NCBI RefSeq assembly: GCF_040096205.1 | Contig: NZ_JBBMFD010000002.1 | Coordinates: forward strand, 1 to 64,000 | DNA: 64,000 bases | Reading direction: 5' to 3' | Source of the DNA: Solibaculum_A intestinale | GTDB taxonomy: Bacteria; Bacillota; Clostridia; Oscillospirales; Acutalibacteraceae | In this document: positions 24,742 to 33,316 of the stretch, piece by piece | How positions within the stretch are numbered: position 1 is the stretch's first letter | Layout of the letters: each line of letters begins with the position of its first letter | Made by a program: the position numbers and the translations under genes | The notes under the pieces: generated by a model | The model's database searches: none | What the model saw: only the letters and a program-made list of their open reading frames with translations | Told to the model about the DNA's origin: nothing

Positions 24742-25429
24742 TTTTGTATCCAACCCCCCATACCGTTTTGATAAATTTCGGGTTGCGCGGCGGCTCGCCC
24801 ATTTTTTCCCGAAGCCGGCGGATGTGAACCATGATGGTGTTGTTGGAGTCGAGATACCGTTCCCCCCACACCCGCTCGAACAGCTCCTCTGACGATAGAA
24901 CCCGTCCCCGGTTTTCGCAAAGCAGCCACAAGAGGCTAAACTCAATGGGCGTCAAATTCAATTCCCGGTCGTAGAGGGTGCAGCTATGGGTGTCCTTGTT
25001 GATGACTAAGCCCGCGAAATCAATGACGTTTTCCCCAGGCTTGGGCCCCCCGTCGTTGTAGCGAGTATACCGGCGCAGCTGGGCTTTCACCCGGGCAACC
25101 ATCTCCAGCGGGTTAAACGGCTTTGTGATATAGTCGTCCGCCCCGATGGTAAGACCGGTAATTTTATCCATGTCTTCCACCTTGGCGGTGAGCATGATGA
25201 CCGGGAAGGTATAGGTCTCCCGGATTTTGCGGCACAGATCGAAGCCGCTCAACTGCGGCATCATCACGTCCAGGATCGCCAGATCCACCGCTTGGCCGCT
25301 CTTGATGAAGGACAGGGCCTTAAGCGGCTCATAAAAGGTGTGCACCTCATAGTTCTCGTTTTTCAGATAGACCTCGATCAAATCGGCGATTTCCTTTTCG
25401 TCGTCTACGACCACAATCGACGTTTCCAT
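24731..25429 (-). CDS. VanR-like OmpR-family response regulator
   Basis: A 232-residue regulator. The receiver domain has acidic DDE near the start, phospho-acceptor in AILDVMMP (about residue 55) and the conserved Lys in TKPFNP. The winged-helix DNA-binding domain ends HIRRLREKMGE...TVWGVGYKIE. Start ATG 25429 lies about 10 nt after GAGGAG; the ATG at 25447 overlaps the ribosome site itself. Co-transcribed with the kinase gene. Confidence 0.92.
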   Translation of the reverse strand: METSIVVVDDEKEIADLIEVYLKNENYEVHTFYEPLKALSFIKSGQAVDLAILDVMMPQLSGFDLCRKIRETYTFPVIMLTAKVEDMDKITGLTIGADDYITKPFNPLEMVARVKAQLRRYTRYNDGGPKPGENVIDFAGLVINKDTHSCTLYDRELNLTPIEFSLLWLLCENRGRVLSSEELFERVWGERYLDSNNTIMVHIRRLREKMGEPPRNPKFIKTVWGVGYKIEQ

Positions 25430-25464
25430 TTTCCCACATCTCCTCATTCGGTTGCTGCAAATTC

Positions 25465-25493
25465 ATTATAGGAGAAGGCGCCTGCAAAAGCAA
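25465..25493 (-). promoter_or_regulatory. promoter of the Van-like two-component operon
   Basis: Minus-strand -35 TTGCTT (25493-25488), 17-bp spacer, -10 TATAAT (25470-25465), about 35 nt upstream of the regulator start. Confidence 0.7.
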
Positions 25494-25622
25494 ACGGTTA
25501 AGAAAATCTTAAGATTCCCATAAAGGAAGCGGTTTGCCGCCTTTCTTTTATTTTCTGCATGTAAGAAGCTTCCATGCATCCTTTCTTCAAACGGTGCAAA
25601 CCATAATGTGGGAGGGATGACA

Positions 25623-26015
25623 TTGAAAAAATTAAAAAAAACCGCCCTGCTTTTTTCCATCGGCTGCGGCGGCTACAGTCTCATCGAGGTGCTCTGGCGG
25701 GGATTTACCCACTGGACCATGGGCGTCACCGGCGGGGTGTGCATGTGCTTACTGAATTCGATCAACCAAAAATGCAAAAAGGCCAGCCTGCCCCAAAAAT
25801 GTGTCTTAGGTTCAGCGGTCATCACCGGAATGGAGCTGTTCGTCGGCTGCATCGTCAACCGCAAGCTTAAATGGGACGTTTGGGACTATTCGGACCTGCC
25901 GTTTAATGTAAAAGGCCAGATTTGTCCCTTTTTTAGCATCCTGTGGTTTTTCCTCTGCATCCCGGTGATGCATCTGAGTACCTTTTTACAGAAAAATGTC
26001 CGGGCGCTGCGGTAA
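25623..26015 (+). CDS. small membrane protein, putative ABC-transporter permease-like (CmpB/DUF1113 type)
   Basis: A 130-residue protein with three or four hydrophobic helices (for example ALLFSIGCGGYSLIEVLW and FFSILWFFLCIPVMHLSTFL). Its pattern GGYSLIEVLWRGFTHWTMG resembles the clostridial family labelled putative ABC-transporter type IV. True function is unknown. TTG 25623 is preferred because GGAGGG ends 6 nt before it. Confidence 0.65.
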   Translation: MKKLKKTALLFSIGCGGYSLIEVLWRGFTHWTMGVTGGVCMCLLNSINQKCKKASLPQKCVLGSAVITGMELFVGCIVNRKLKWDVWDYSDLPFNVKGQICPFFSILWFFLCIPVMHLSTFLQKNVRALR

Positions 26016-26071
26016 GAAGGAGGCACTTTTGCAGGAGAAGCCGCATGCAAGCGGCCCGATCCCCCGTTCTC

Positions 26072-26086
26072 TGTGAAAGTTTCACA
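26072..26086. promoter_or_regulatory. inverted repeat upstream of the hydrogenase promoter, Rex- or CRP/FNR-like
   Basis: TGTGAA-AGT-TTCACA is a perfect dyad 33 nt upstream of the -35 box. Half-sites match Rex (TTGTGAA...TTCACAA) and CRP/FNR sites, but the centre is one base shorter than either standard form. A further half-site TGTGAAAA lies at 26099-26106. Confidence 0.45.
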
Positions 26087-26118
26087 AAACCGCACGTCTG
26101 TGAAAACAATAATTGCTA

Positions 26119-26147
26119 TTGTGATTTTTCCCGTTTTAGTGTAGAAT
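26119..26147 (+). promoter_or_regulatory. promoter of the [FeFe] hydrogenase gene
   Basis: The -35 is TTGTGA (26119-26124), 17-bp spacer, -10 TAGAAT (26142-26147); leader of about 105 nt to the start at 26261. Confidence 0.65.
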
Positions 26148-26260
26148 TCTGTAGTAGTAAGAGTGGCGGAAATCCTGCATCCGAAAGAGAACGCAGGAAG
26201 CTTCCGTCAAAGGAAGCAACGCGGTTGCGTTTCGAATTTTGCGAACGGGAGATCGATAGC

Positions 26261-27706
26261 ATGAGAATGAGCATGTTTGACACAAATGTGCAGGAGCTGA
26301 AATATAAAGTGCTGCGCGAGGTGGCGAGGCTGGCCTTCGAGGAGAAGCTGGAAACCGACCTTATTAAAATCCCCGAGAAGATCATGCCCGGCCCTCAGGC
26401 CACCCTGCGCTGCTGCATTTATAAGGAGCGGGCCATTATCACGGAGCGTGTGAAGCTTGCCATGGGCGGCAATAAGGAGAACGACAACGTAGTGGAGGTG
26501 CTGGACATTGCCTGCGACGAGTGTCCGGTTACCCAGATGAGCGTTGGGGAGGCCTGCCGCGGCTGCATCGCCCACCGGTGCATGAACGTCTGTCCCAGGG
26601 GCGCGATTTCTCTCATTGACCACAAGGCGCACATTGATCCCAAAAAATGCGTTTCCTGCGGCAAGTGTTTGAACGTTTGTCCCTATAACGCCATTTCGAA
26701 AAATTTGCGTCCCTGTGAAAAAGCGTGCAAGGCGAACGCCATCGCCATGGACGAGGATAAGAAGGCCCGTATCGACAACGACAAGTGCGTCGCCTGCGGT
26801 GCCTGCGTCTATCAGTGTCCCTTTGGCGCTTTGATGGACAAATCCTACATACTCGACGCCATCTCTATTTTAAAGAATTCCGCCAACAATAAGAATTACA
26901 AGGTATACGCCATCGTGGCCCCCTCCATTTCCGGCCAGTTCGGCAACGCCAAGATCGGCCAGGTGGTTTCCGGCCTCAAAGCACTGGGATTCTATAACGT
27001 GGTCGAAGCGGCCCTGGGCGCGGACATGGTGGCCAATAAGGAGGCCCAGGAGCTTTACGAAAAGGGTTTTCTGACCAGTTCCTGCTGCCCCGCCTTCGTC
27101 AGCTACATCAAGATCAATTTCCCCAGCATGGTGGAGCACATTTCCCACAACCTTTCGCCCATGGCCACCATTGCCGAATACCTCAAGAAGATGGATCCCA
27201 GTGCCAAGATCATCTTCATCGGTCCGTGCATCGCCAAAAAGGCGGAGCGCAAGCTTGACCGGGTCAAAGACATCATCGACGTGGTCATCACCTTTGAGGA
27301 GCTTCTGGCCCTCTTTGACTCGCGCAACATCGAAATTCAGGATCTGCCCAACGACGTGCTGGACAACGCCTCCTATTACGGCCGCATCTTTGCCCGCAGC
27401 GGGGGCTTGACCGAAGCGGTGCGGCAGGGCCTGAAAGAGAACGGCATTACCGAGGAGGATTTCGATTATAAGCCGGTGACCTGCTCGGGCATCGACGAAT
27501 GCCGTATGGCCCTGCTCAAGGCCTCCAAGAACGTGCTGGGCGGCAACTTCATCGAAGGAATGGCATGCGAGTCCGGCTGCATCGGTGGCGCCGCCTGCCT
27601 GACCCACGGGCCAAAGGATAAATCCGAGGTGGATAAGTACAGCCGGGAGGCCATGGAAAAGACCATTAAAGACGCCATCGGCGTGCTGCAGCTGTCGGAT
27701 AAATAG
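26261..27706 (+). CDS. monomeric [FeFe] hydrogenase, group-B-like
   Basis: A 481-residue cytosolic enzyme for reversible H2 formation from reduced ferredoxin. The N-terminal half has a Cys cluster region (CDECP...CRGCIAHRCMNVCP, about 86-113) and two 4Fe-4S ferredoxin motifs (CVSCGKCLNVCP near 130 and CVACGACVYQCP near 176). The H-cluster motifs are TSSCCPAF (L1, near 272), IGPCIAKKAE (L2, near 320) and EGMACESGCIGGAAC (L3, near 433). These variants and the extra N-terminal cysteines fit the group B clostridial enzymes rather than classic HydA. Start ATG 26261 follows GGGAG by 9 nt. The maturases HydEFG are not in the window. Closed by a strong terminator. Confidence 0.93.
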   Translation: MRMSMFDTNVQELKYKVLREVARLAFEEKLETDLIKIPEKIMPGPQATLRCCIYKERAIITERVKLAMGGNKENDNVVEVLDIACDECPVTQMSVGEACRGCIAHRCMNVCPRGAISLIDHKAHIDPKKCVSCGKCLNVCPYNAISKNLRPCEKACKANAIAMDEDKKARIDNDKCVACGACVYQCPFGALMDKSYILDAISILKNSANNKNYKVYAIVAPSISGQFGNAKIGQVVSGLKALGFYNVVEAALGADMVANKEAQELYEKGFLTSSCCPAFVSYIKINFPSMVEHISHNLSPMATIAEYLKKMDPSAKIIFIGPCIAKKAERKLDRVKDIIDVVITFEELLALFDSRNIEIQDLPNDVLDNASYYGRIFARSGGLTEAVRQGLKENGITEEDFDYKPVTCSGIDECRMALLKASKNVLGGNFIEGMACESGCIGGAACLTHGPKDKSEVDKYSREAMEKTIKDAIGVLQLSDK

Positions 27707-27728
27707 AGATAGGATGCTTTGTGAACGT

Positions 27729-27768
27729 TTTCCCCTTGCGGCGTGCTTCGCCGCAAGGGGAAATTTTT
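27729..27768 (+). terminator. terminator of the hydrogenase gene
   Basis: A 15-bp stem TTTCCCCTTGCGGCG/CGCCGCAAGGGGAAA with a 5-nt loop and TTTTT at 27764-27768. Confidence 0.95.
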
Positions 27769-27873
27769 ATCCCGATAAAGCAGAGCGGGATAAAAGCCCA
27801 CTGACTTTTCCGAGAGAAGGAACTAGGTCAACCCCTTTTTTAGGCGGCAAGAAACCGGCCTCATTTTCCGAAT

Positions 27874-27901
27874 TTGACAAAAATCGAGAAAAGATTATAA
27901 T
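27874..27901 (+). promoter_or_regulatory. promoter of the mltG-like gene
   Basis: The -35 is TTGACA (27874-27879), 16-bp spacer, -10 TATAAT (27896-27901). Both boxes are consensus; leader of about 90 nt. Confidence 0.85.
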
Positions 27902-27999
27902 CAGAGTATTATAGGAAAGAAAAGAACGGGCAGAAACCACCCGCGCGCCAGCCGTCAGCCAAACGCGTACCGCGGGCAAACAAAAAGGAAGGAGCCTAT

Positions 28000-28947
28000 A
28001 TGAAACGAATCGGAATAACCATATTGGCGGTTTTACTGGGATTGTCTCTTTCCGCCTGTACCGATGGCGGAGTGGTGAGCGGTCCGTCGTCTTCGCTGCC
28101 GCTGCAGTCCGAGCTGGCAAGTGCCCCCCAGTCGCTGCCGGAACAGAGTGACTTGCCTTCATCGCAGGAGCCGGAATCGAACACGGATTCCTCCACTGCG
28201 CCTGAGACGCCGTCAACCACGCCCCAGACCCCCTCTTCCAGCGAAGAACCCCAGGGCCGCCAGACGGTGGATGTGACCATTCCCGAGGGGTTTACCCTTG
28301 CGCAGATTGGGGAACGGCTGGAGGCCAACGGCGTGTGCACCAAGCAGGCGCTTTTGGACATCGTCAACACCTATGATTTCAGCTATTACCCCTTGGTTGC
28401 GGGGATCGGGAACAGTCCCAACCGATGCTATCTGCTGGAGGGATACCTTTATCCGAGCACCTATACCTTCTATGTAAACATGAAGCCTCAGGACGTGGTG
28501 GGCAAGTTTTTGCGCGCCGCCGAGGCCAACATCACGGCCGCCGACCGGGCCCGGGCCGTCCAGCTTGGCATGACCGTGGATGAGCTGATTACCCTGGCGT
28601 CCGTCATCGAGAAGGAAGCGGGCAATCCCAATGAGGTGGCCAATGTCTCCTCGGTTTTTCATAACCGGCTAGCTATCGGCATGCCCTTGCAGGCGGACGC
28701 TACCCGGGAATACGTCAACCGGTATTTGACGCCGGACTATGCGGAAGCCTACAATACCTATAAGTGTGCCGCTCTGCCCGCCGGCCCTATCTGTAATCCC
28801 GGCCGCCGGGCGATTAACGCCGCTCTTTACCCGGCGGACACCGGGTATCTCTACTTTGCCACCAGCAGCGATTCGCCGCCCCGGTATGTGTACGCGACCA
28901 CCTTTGAGGAGCACCAGCAGAATCTCAGAGACCTGGGCCTTCTGTAG
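28000..28947 (+). CDS. mltG: endolytic transglycosylase MltG-like lipoprotein
   Basis: A 315-residue protein. The lipoprotein signal has its lipobox at LSAC (Cys near 20); next come a Ser/Pro/Glu-rich linker to about residue 88, a LysM-like segment (VTIPEGFTLAQIGERLEANG) and the YceG/MltG catalytic domain with the Glu of SVIEKEAG, followed by SVFHNRL. The family cuts nascent glycan strands at the membrane. Unusual for the family, the anchor is a lipobox rather than an N-terminal membrane helix. Stand-alone gene between two terminators. Confidence 0.9.
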   Translation: MKRIGITILAVLLGLSLSACTDGGVVSGPSSSLPLQSELASAPQSLPEQSDLPSSQEPESNTDSSTAPETPSTTPQTPSSSEEPQGRQTVDVTIPEGFTLAQIGERLEANGVCTKQALLDIVNTYDFSYYPLVAGIGNSPNRCYLLEGYLYPSTYTFYVNMKPQDVVGKFLRAAEANITAADRARAVQLGMTVDELITLASVIEKEAGNPNEVANVSSVFHNRLAIGMPLQADATREYVNRYLTPDYAEAYNTYKCAALPAGPICNPGRRAINAALYPADTGYLYFATSSDSPPRYVYATTFEEHQQNLRDLGLL

Positions 28948-29169
28948 CGTTTGGCCCGGCTGCGTTTGTTGGTGCGGGAAAGGCGCTGGCCCTGAACAGC
29001 CGCTGCCCCGGCACCCAGATAAAAGGCGTCGTTTGGCCCGCGTTGGACGGAAAAACGCTTACCCGGCAGCGGAAACCGGTGTTCGTTCTTGCGGCAAATA
29101 CCTGGAATTTCCCGGGTTTTTGCCGTGCCGGAGACATTTCCCCAAGGATTTTTCATGTAAAAAGCAAAA

Positions 29170-29200
29170 AGGCCCCGGGCAAATCGCCCGGGGCCTCTTT
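29170..29200. terminator. bidirectional terminator between mltG-like and AICAR transformylase genes
   Basis: Stem AGGCCCCGGGC/GCCCGGGGCCT with 5-nt loop; CTTTCTCTT follows on the plus strand and TTTTTGC on the minus strand. Confidence 0.9.
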
Positions 29201-29245
29201 CTCTTATCAGTCACGCGAGTACCATTTGTGTACCGGCTTTCTCCC

Positions 29246-30421
29246 TTAGTGATGGAACAGCCGCACGCCGGTAAAGGCCATGGTCATGCCGTAGCGGTTG
29301 CAGGTGTCGATCACATGGTCGTCCCGGATGGAACCGCCCGGCTGGGCGATGTACCGTACGCCCGAGCGCTTTGCCCGCTCAATGTTGTCGCCGAAGGGGA
29401 AGAACGCGTCCGAGCCCAGCGAAACGCCCGACAGGGTCTCAAGCCAAGCTTTCTTTTCCTCCTGGGAAAAGGGCACGGGCTTCTCGGTGAAGAATTCCTC
29501 CCATTTTCCGTCCGCCAACACGTCCATAGAGTCGTCGGACAGGTAAACGTCAATGGTGTTGTCCCGGTCGGGACGGCGAATGTCCGCCTTGAAGGGAAGG
29601 GCCAGCACCTTGGGATGCTGCCGCAGATACCAGATGTCCGCCTTGTTGCCCGCCAGGCGGGTGCAGTGGATGCGCGACTGCTGCCCCGCGCCGATGCCGA
29701 TGGCCTGCCCGTCCTTGGCGTAGCAGACGGAGTTGGACTGGGTGTATTTCAAAGCGATCAGAGCCACGATCAGGTCCCGCTTCGCCTCGGCGGGCAGCTC
29801 CTTGCTGCCGGTCACGATGTTTGTAAGCACGCTTTCCTCTATACGCAGCTCGTTGCGCCCCTGCTCGAAGGTGATGCCGTATACGTCCTTGTGTTCGATG
29901 GGATCGGGCCGATAGTTTTCGTCCATCTGCAGAATGGTATAATTCCCCTTGCGCTTTCCTTTGAGAATGGCAAGCGCTTCGTCGGAATAGCCGGGCGCGA
30001 TGATCCCGTCGGATACTTCCCGGGCAATCAGGGCCGCCGTCTCTTTGTCACAGGGGTCGGAGAGGGCGATAAAGTCCCCGTAAGAGGACATCCGGTCGGC
30101 CCCTCTGGCTCTCGCGTAGGCGCAGGCAAGCGGGGAAAGGGGAAGATCGTCCACAAAGTAAATCTTCTTGAGCGTGTCGCTTAGGGGCAGAGCCAGCGCC
30201 GCGCCGGCAGGGCTGACATGCTTAAAGGACGCGGCGGCCGCGATACCGGTGGCCTCCTTTAGCTCGTGCACCAGCTGCCAGGAGTTGAGCGCGTCGAGAA
30301 AGTTGATGTAACCGGGCCGGCCGTTTAACACCGTCACCGGCAGCTCCCCGTGCTTGACGAAAATCCGTGCGGGCTTCTGATTGGGATTGCAGCCGTACTT
30401 GAGTTCCAACTGCGTCGCCAT
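29246..30421 (-). CDS. stand-alone AICAR transformylase (PurH C-terminal domain type)
   Basis: A 391-residue phosphoribosylaminoimidazolecarboxamide formyltransferase, the step before IMP cyclisation in purine synthesis. Motifs: LELKYGCNPNQKPA at the start, SFKHVSPAGAA with the catalytic Lys-His pair, SNSVCYAKDGQAIGIGAGQQSR, and SDAFFPFGDNIERA. The IMP cyclohydrolase (MGS-like) half of classic bifunctional PurH is absent, so cyclisation must be supplied by another gene. ATG 30421 fits AAAGGATGG; the frame upstream is untranslated leader. No purine genes or PurR box seen beside it. Confidence 0.92.
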   Translation of the reverse strand: MATQLELKYGCNPNQKPARIFVKHGELPVTVLNGRPGYINFLDALNSWQLVHELKEATGIAAAASFKHVSPAGAALALPLSDTLKKIYFVDDLPLSPLACAYARARGADRMSSYGDFIALSDPCDKETAALIAREVSDGIIAPGYSDEALAILKGKRKGNYTILQMDENYRPDPIEHKDVYGITFEQGRNELRIEESVLTNIVTGSKELPAEAKRDLIVALIALKYTQSNSVCYAKDGQAIGIGAGQQSRIHCTRLAGNKADIWYLRQHPKVLALPFKADIRRPDRDNTIDVYLSDDSMDVLADGKWEEFFTEKPVPFSQEEKKAWLETLSGVSLGSDAFFPFGDNIERAKRSGVRYIAQPGGSIRDDHVIDTCNRYGMTMAFTGVRLFHH

Positions 30422-30463
30422 AGGCAATCCATCCTTTCTGATTCGACAAATTCCATTGTTTTT

Positions 30464-30491
30464 ATTATAGCACGGTTTTTCCCTGATACAA
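30464..30491 (-). promoter_or_regulatory. promoter of the AICAR transformylase gene
   Basis: Minus-strand -35 TTGTAT (30491-30486), 16-bp spacer, -10 TATAAT (30469-30464), about 40 nt before the ATG. Confidence 0.7.
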
Positions 30492-30706
30492 TGCGAAAGC
30501 GCCCCAAACCGGTTGGGCAATCTAAACAAAGAATCTAGGCGGCTGCCCGGCAGGACATTCGCACTAAGCAGACAAGACTCTGGACCATGTGCCGGATCTC
30601 CTGCCGCAGGGAACACAGGAGGCGGTTGTGTGCCCAGCTGTGGAAGCGGGGCATTACCTTTTTTCGATTTCGGCTTCCTTACTGCCGAAAGGAAAGCAAC
30701 GCATAC
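30492..30706. other. intergenic stretch between htpG and the AICAR transformylase gene
   Basis: No supportable gene. CGGCAGGA (30551-30558) can pair with TCCTGCCG (30598-30605), and TTTCGGC/GCCGAAA forms a hairpin around 30668-30689. These could belong to a small RNA or be fossil structure; no promoter or terminator assigns them. Confidence 0.4.
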
Positions 30707-30740
30707 AAAAAGGCCCGCGGCGAACGCCGTGGGCCGGGCT
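30707..30740 (-). terminator. terminator of htpG
   Basis: Minus-strand stem GGCCC-a-CGGCG with CGCCG-c-GGGCC and TTTTTG after it, 10 nt past the htpG stop. Confidence 0.9.
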
Positions 30741-30745
30741 TTTGA

Positions 30746-32635
30746 TTATTGATCCGCCATCAGCGAACAAACCAGGTTCGAATATGCTACCGGATCCTCG
30801 ATGGGGAACCCTTCGATGAGCAAAGCCTGGTCGTAAAGCAGGGCGGCGTAATCCTTGAGCTTCTCCTTGTCCGTCTCGTACAGGCGGGTCAGGGTAGCGA
30901 AGATGGGATGGCCTTCGTTGATTTCCAGCACCCGTTCCGCCTTCACCTTCTCGTCAGTGGGCATGGCATTCAGCACCTTCTCCATCTCCAAAGAAAGCTC
31001 CCCGTCGCTGGAAAGGCACACCGGGTGGGACTTCAGCCGCTTGGATGCCCGTACCGCCTTCACCTTGCCGGCCAGCGCTTCGCCCATAAAGGTGAAAAGC
31101 TCCCGGCTTTCCTTCTCCTGGGCCTCGTCCTCCTTCTTTTCTTCCTCGGTTTCCTCAAACCCAAGGTCCCCGGCGGACACCGACTTGAATTCCTTCCCGT
31201 CGAACTCATGAAGCACCTTGAGTGCAAACTCATCCACATTTTCCGTCAGGTACAAGATTTCGTACCCCTTGTCTTTGACCAGCTCCGTCTGGGGCAGCCG
31301 GTCGATTTTTTCCACCGTGTCGCCGCAGGCGTAGTAGATGAACTTCTGGTCCTCCTTCATCCGCTCGACATATTCCTTGAGCGTAACGAGCTTTTTCTCC
31401 GCAGAAGAGTAGAATTCCAGCAGGTCCTTAAGCAGCTCCTTATGGGTGCCATAGTCGTTATAAACGCCGAATTTCAGCTGCAAGCCAAAGTTCTTGAAAA
31501 ACGCGTCGTATTTCTCCCGGTCGTTTTGCTGCATGGAAAGAAGCTCGCTCTTGATCTTCTTTTCCAAGCGGGAGGCGATGATTTTCAGCTGCCGGTCATG
31601 CTGGAGCATCTCCCGGGAAATATTCAGAGAAAGGTCCTGGGAATCCACTAGGCCCTTGACGAAGCTGAAATAATCAGGCAGAAGGTCCGCGCACTTTTCC
31701 ATGATCAGCACGCCGTTTGCGTAAAGCTGCAACCCCTTTTCGTATTCCTTGGTATAATAGTCGAAAGGCGTGCGAGCCGGGATGAAAAGAAGGGCCGTAT
31801 AGGTCGCCGTACCCTCGGTGCTTGAACGGATGACCCGGGCGGGATCGGTAAAGTCGAAGAACTTCTCCTTATAGAACTGGTTGTAGTCGTCCTCGGTGAC
31901 CTCTGCCTTGGTTTTTCTCCAGATGGGTACCATGCTGTTGACCGTTACCTCTTCCGTGTACGTTTCGTATTCGCCCTCGCTGCCCTCCTTGGGCCTGCTC
32001 TTCTCCACCATCATTTTGATGGGGTAGCGGATGTAGTCGGAATACTTCTTGACGATCCCCTGAATGCGGTAGGAATCCAGATACTCGTCGTAGTCTTCCT
32101 CCTCCCGATTTTCCAGGATGTGCAGGATAATCGTCGTGCCGTAGGAATCTTTTTGGCATTCCTCGATGGTATACCCGTCGGCCCCCTCGGACTCCCACTT
32201 ATAAGCCGTGTCCGACCCGTAGGGTCGGCTGATTACCGTCACCTTGTCGCTGACCATGAAGGCCGAATAAAAGCCTACGCCAAACTGGCCGATGATGTCA
32301 ATGTCCTCCTTGGCCTCGTTTTCCTGCTTGAAGGCCAGGGACCCGCTTTTGGCGATAACGCCCAGGTTGCTTTCCAGCTCTTCCTTGGTCATGCCGCAGC
32401 CGTTGTCGGAAATGGTCAGCGTGCGGGCTTCCTTGTCCAGGTCAATGCGGATTTCAAAGGCAGCACTGTCCACCTTTACGTTCTCCTCGGTGAGAGAGCG
32501 GTAATGGAGCTTATCAATGGCGTCGCTGGCGTTGGAAATGAGCTCGCGCAGGAAAATCTCCTTGTGGGTGTAGATGGAGTGAATCATCAGGTCCAAGAGC
32601 CGCTTGGATTCCGCCTGAAACTGTTTGACTTCCAT
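30746..32635 (-). CDS. htpG: molecular chaperone HtpG (Hsp90)
   Basis: A 629-residue Hsp90. The N-terminal GHKL ATPase motifs are clear (ELISNASDAIDKLHY, IDIIGQFGVGFYSAF, DNGCGMTKEE). The middle domain contains the catalytic-loop Arg region, and a C-terminal dimerisation domain follows with a charged EEKKEDEAQEK insert near residues 498-510. No MEEVD tail, as expected in bacteria. AAGGAAGGA ribosome site. A CIRCE operator lies between its promoter and start, so HrcA control is predicted. Confidence 0.98.
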   Translation of the reverse strand: MEVKQFQAESKRLLDLMIHSIYTHKEIFLRELISNASDAIDKLHYRSLTEENVKVDSAAFEIRIDLDKEARTLTISDNGCGMTKEELESNLGVIAKSGSLAFKQENEAKEDIDIIGQFGVGFYSAFMVSDKVTVISRPYGSDTAYKWESEGADGYTIEECQKDSYGTTIILHILENREEEDYDEYLDSYRIQGIVKKYSDYIRYPIKMMVEKSRPKEGSEGEYETYTEEVTVNSMVPIWRKTKAEVTEDDYNQFYKEKFFDFTDPARVIRSSTEGTATYTALLFIPARTPFDYYTKEYEKGLQLYANGVLIMEKCADLLPDYFSFVKGLVDSQDLSLNISREMLQHDRQLKIIASRLEKKIKSELLSMQQNDREKYDAFFKNFGLQLKFGVYNDYGTHKELLKDLLEFYSSAEKKLVTLKEYVERMKEDQKFIYYACGDTVEKIDRLPQTELVKDKGYEILYLTENVDEFALKVLHEFDGKEFKSVSAGDLGFEETEEEKKEDEAQEKESRELFTFMGEALAGKVKAVRASKRLKSHPVCLSSDGELSLEMEKVLNAMPTDEKVKAERVLEINEGHPIFATLTRLYETDKEKLKDYAALLYDQALLIEGFPIEDPVAYSNLVCSLMADQ

Positions 32636-32699
32636 GAAAACGTCCTTCCTTTCGATGGGTTCTTTTTATCCGGCGAATAATGCCATTTTGATTTTAAAA

Positions 32700-32726
32700 T
32701 TAGCACTCATTATCATAGAGTGCTAA
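32700..32726. promoter_or_regulatory. CIRCE operator (HrcA site) upstream of htpG
   Basis: TTAGCACTC-N9-GAGTGCTAA, a perfect match to the CIRCE consensus. It lies immediately downstream of the -10 box of the htpG promoter, where HrcA would block transcription. Confidence 0.95.
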
Positions 32727-32729
32727 TCT

Positions 32730-32758
32730 ATGATAATACCAAATTCATGAAATTGCAA
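32730..32758 (-). promoter_or_regulatory. promoter of htpG
   Basis: Minus-strand -35 TTGCAA (32758-32753), 17-bp spacer, -10 TATCAT (32735-32730), next to the CIRCE element. Confidence 0.75.
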
Positions 32759-32849
32759 GCTTTTTTCTGTGAACGTTTTGTGACCACCCGCTTCCCAAAC
32801 CTGCGGTTTCGTGGTATGATACTCCCTGCAAACGAAAGGGGACTCTTCG

Positions 32850-33275
32850 ATGAAACGAAATCGTATTCTATATGCCGTCCTGGCGGCGGCCTGCATCGGG
32901 CTGGGGCTTGCTTCCCGGGCCTTCCGGGCAGACCTGCCCGCGTTTTTGGGCGAGTACGGGGGAGACACCATCTGGGCCATGATGGTCTACTTCCTTTTTG
33001 CCGTCTTATTGGCGCGAAAACCCGTGTGGCTCGTATCCCTGTGCGCTCTGGTCTTTTCCTATGGGATTGAGTTTTCCCAGATATATCACGCGCCTTGGAT
33101 TGACTCTGTGCGCGCCACTACCCTGGGAGGGCTGGTGCTGGGCCAGGGCTTCTTAGTCAGCGACCTGATTTGTTACGCGGCGGGCATCCTTATCGCTTTG
33201 CTGATCGACACACTCATCGAAGGCATCCGCCGGCGCAATACCCCGCCCAAACGGCAAAACCGCTATATCAAATGA
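32850..33275 (+). CDS. DUF2809-type membrane protein
   Basis: A 141-residue protein with four predicted helices and the DUF2809 pattern (GDTIWAMMVYFLFAVLLARK; YGIEFSQIYHAPWIDSVRAT). The SQxYxxxWID signature is characteristic; function is unknown. Single gene with ATG after AAAGGGG and a -10-like TATGAT at about 32814. Confidence 0.85.
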   Translation: MKRNRILYAVLAAACIGLGLASRAFRADLPAFLGEYGGDTIWAMMVYFLFAVLLARKPVWLVSLCALVFSYGIEFSQIYHAPWIDSVRATTLGGLVLGQGFLVSDLICYAAGILIALLIDTLIEGIRRRNTPPKRQNRYIK

Positions 33276-33311
33276 AAAAATGCCTTCTTGCAGCTGCAAG
33301 GAGGCATTTTT
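33276..33311. terminator. bidirectional terminator between the DUF2809 gene and the repair operon
   Basis: AAAAATGCCT...CTTGCAG/CTGCAAG...AGGCATTTTT. A long dyad with A-run and T-run on the two sides, serving both convergent genes. Confidence 0.9.
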
Positions 33312-33316
33312 GTGCG

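Noticed and set aside
28739..30184. A plus-strand open frame of 481 codons spanning the mltG end and the purine gene
   Set aside because: It crosses a strong bidirectional terminator and is antisense to the clear AICAR transformylase gene.
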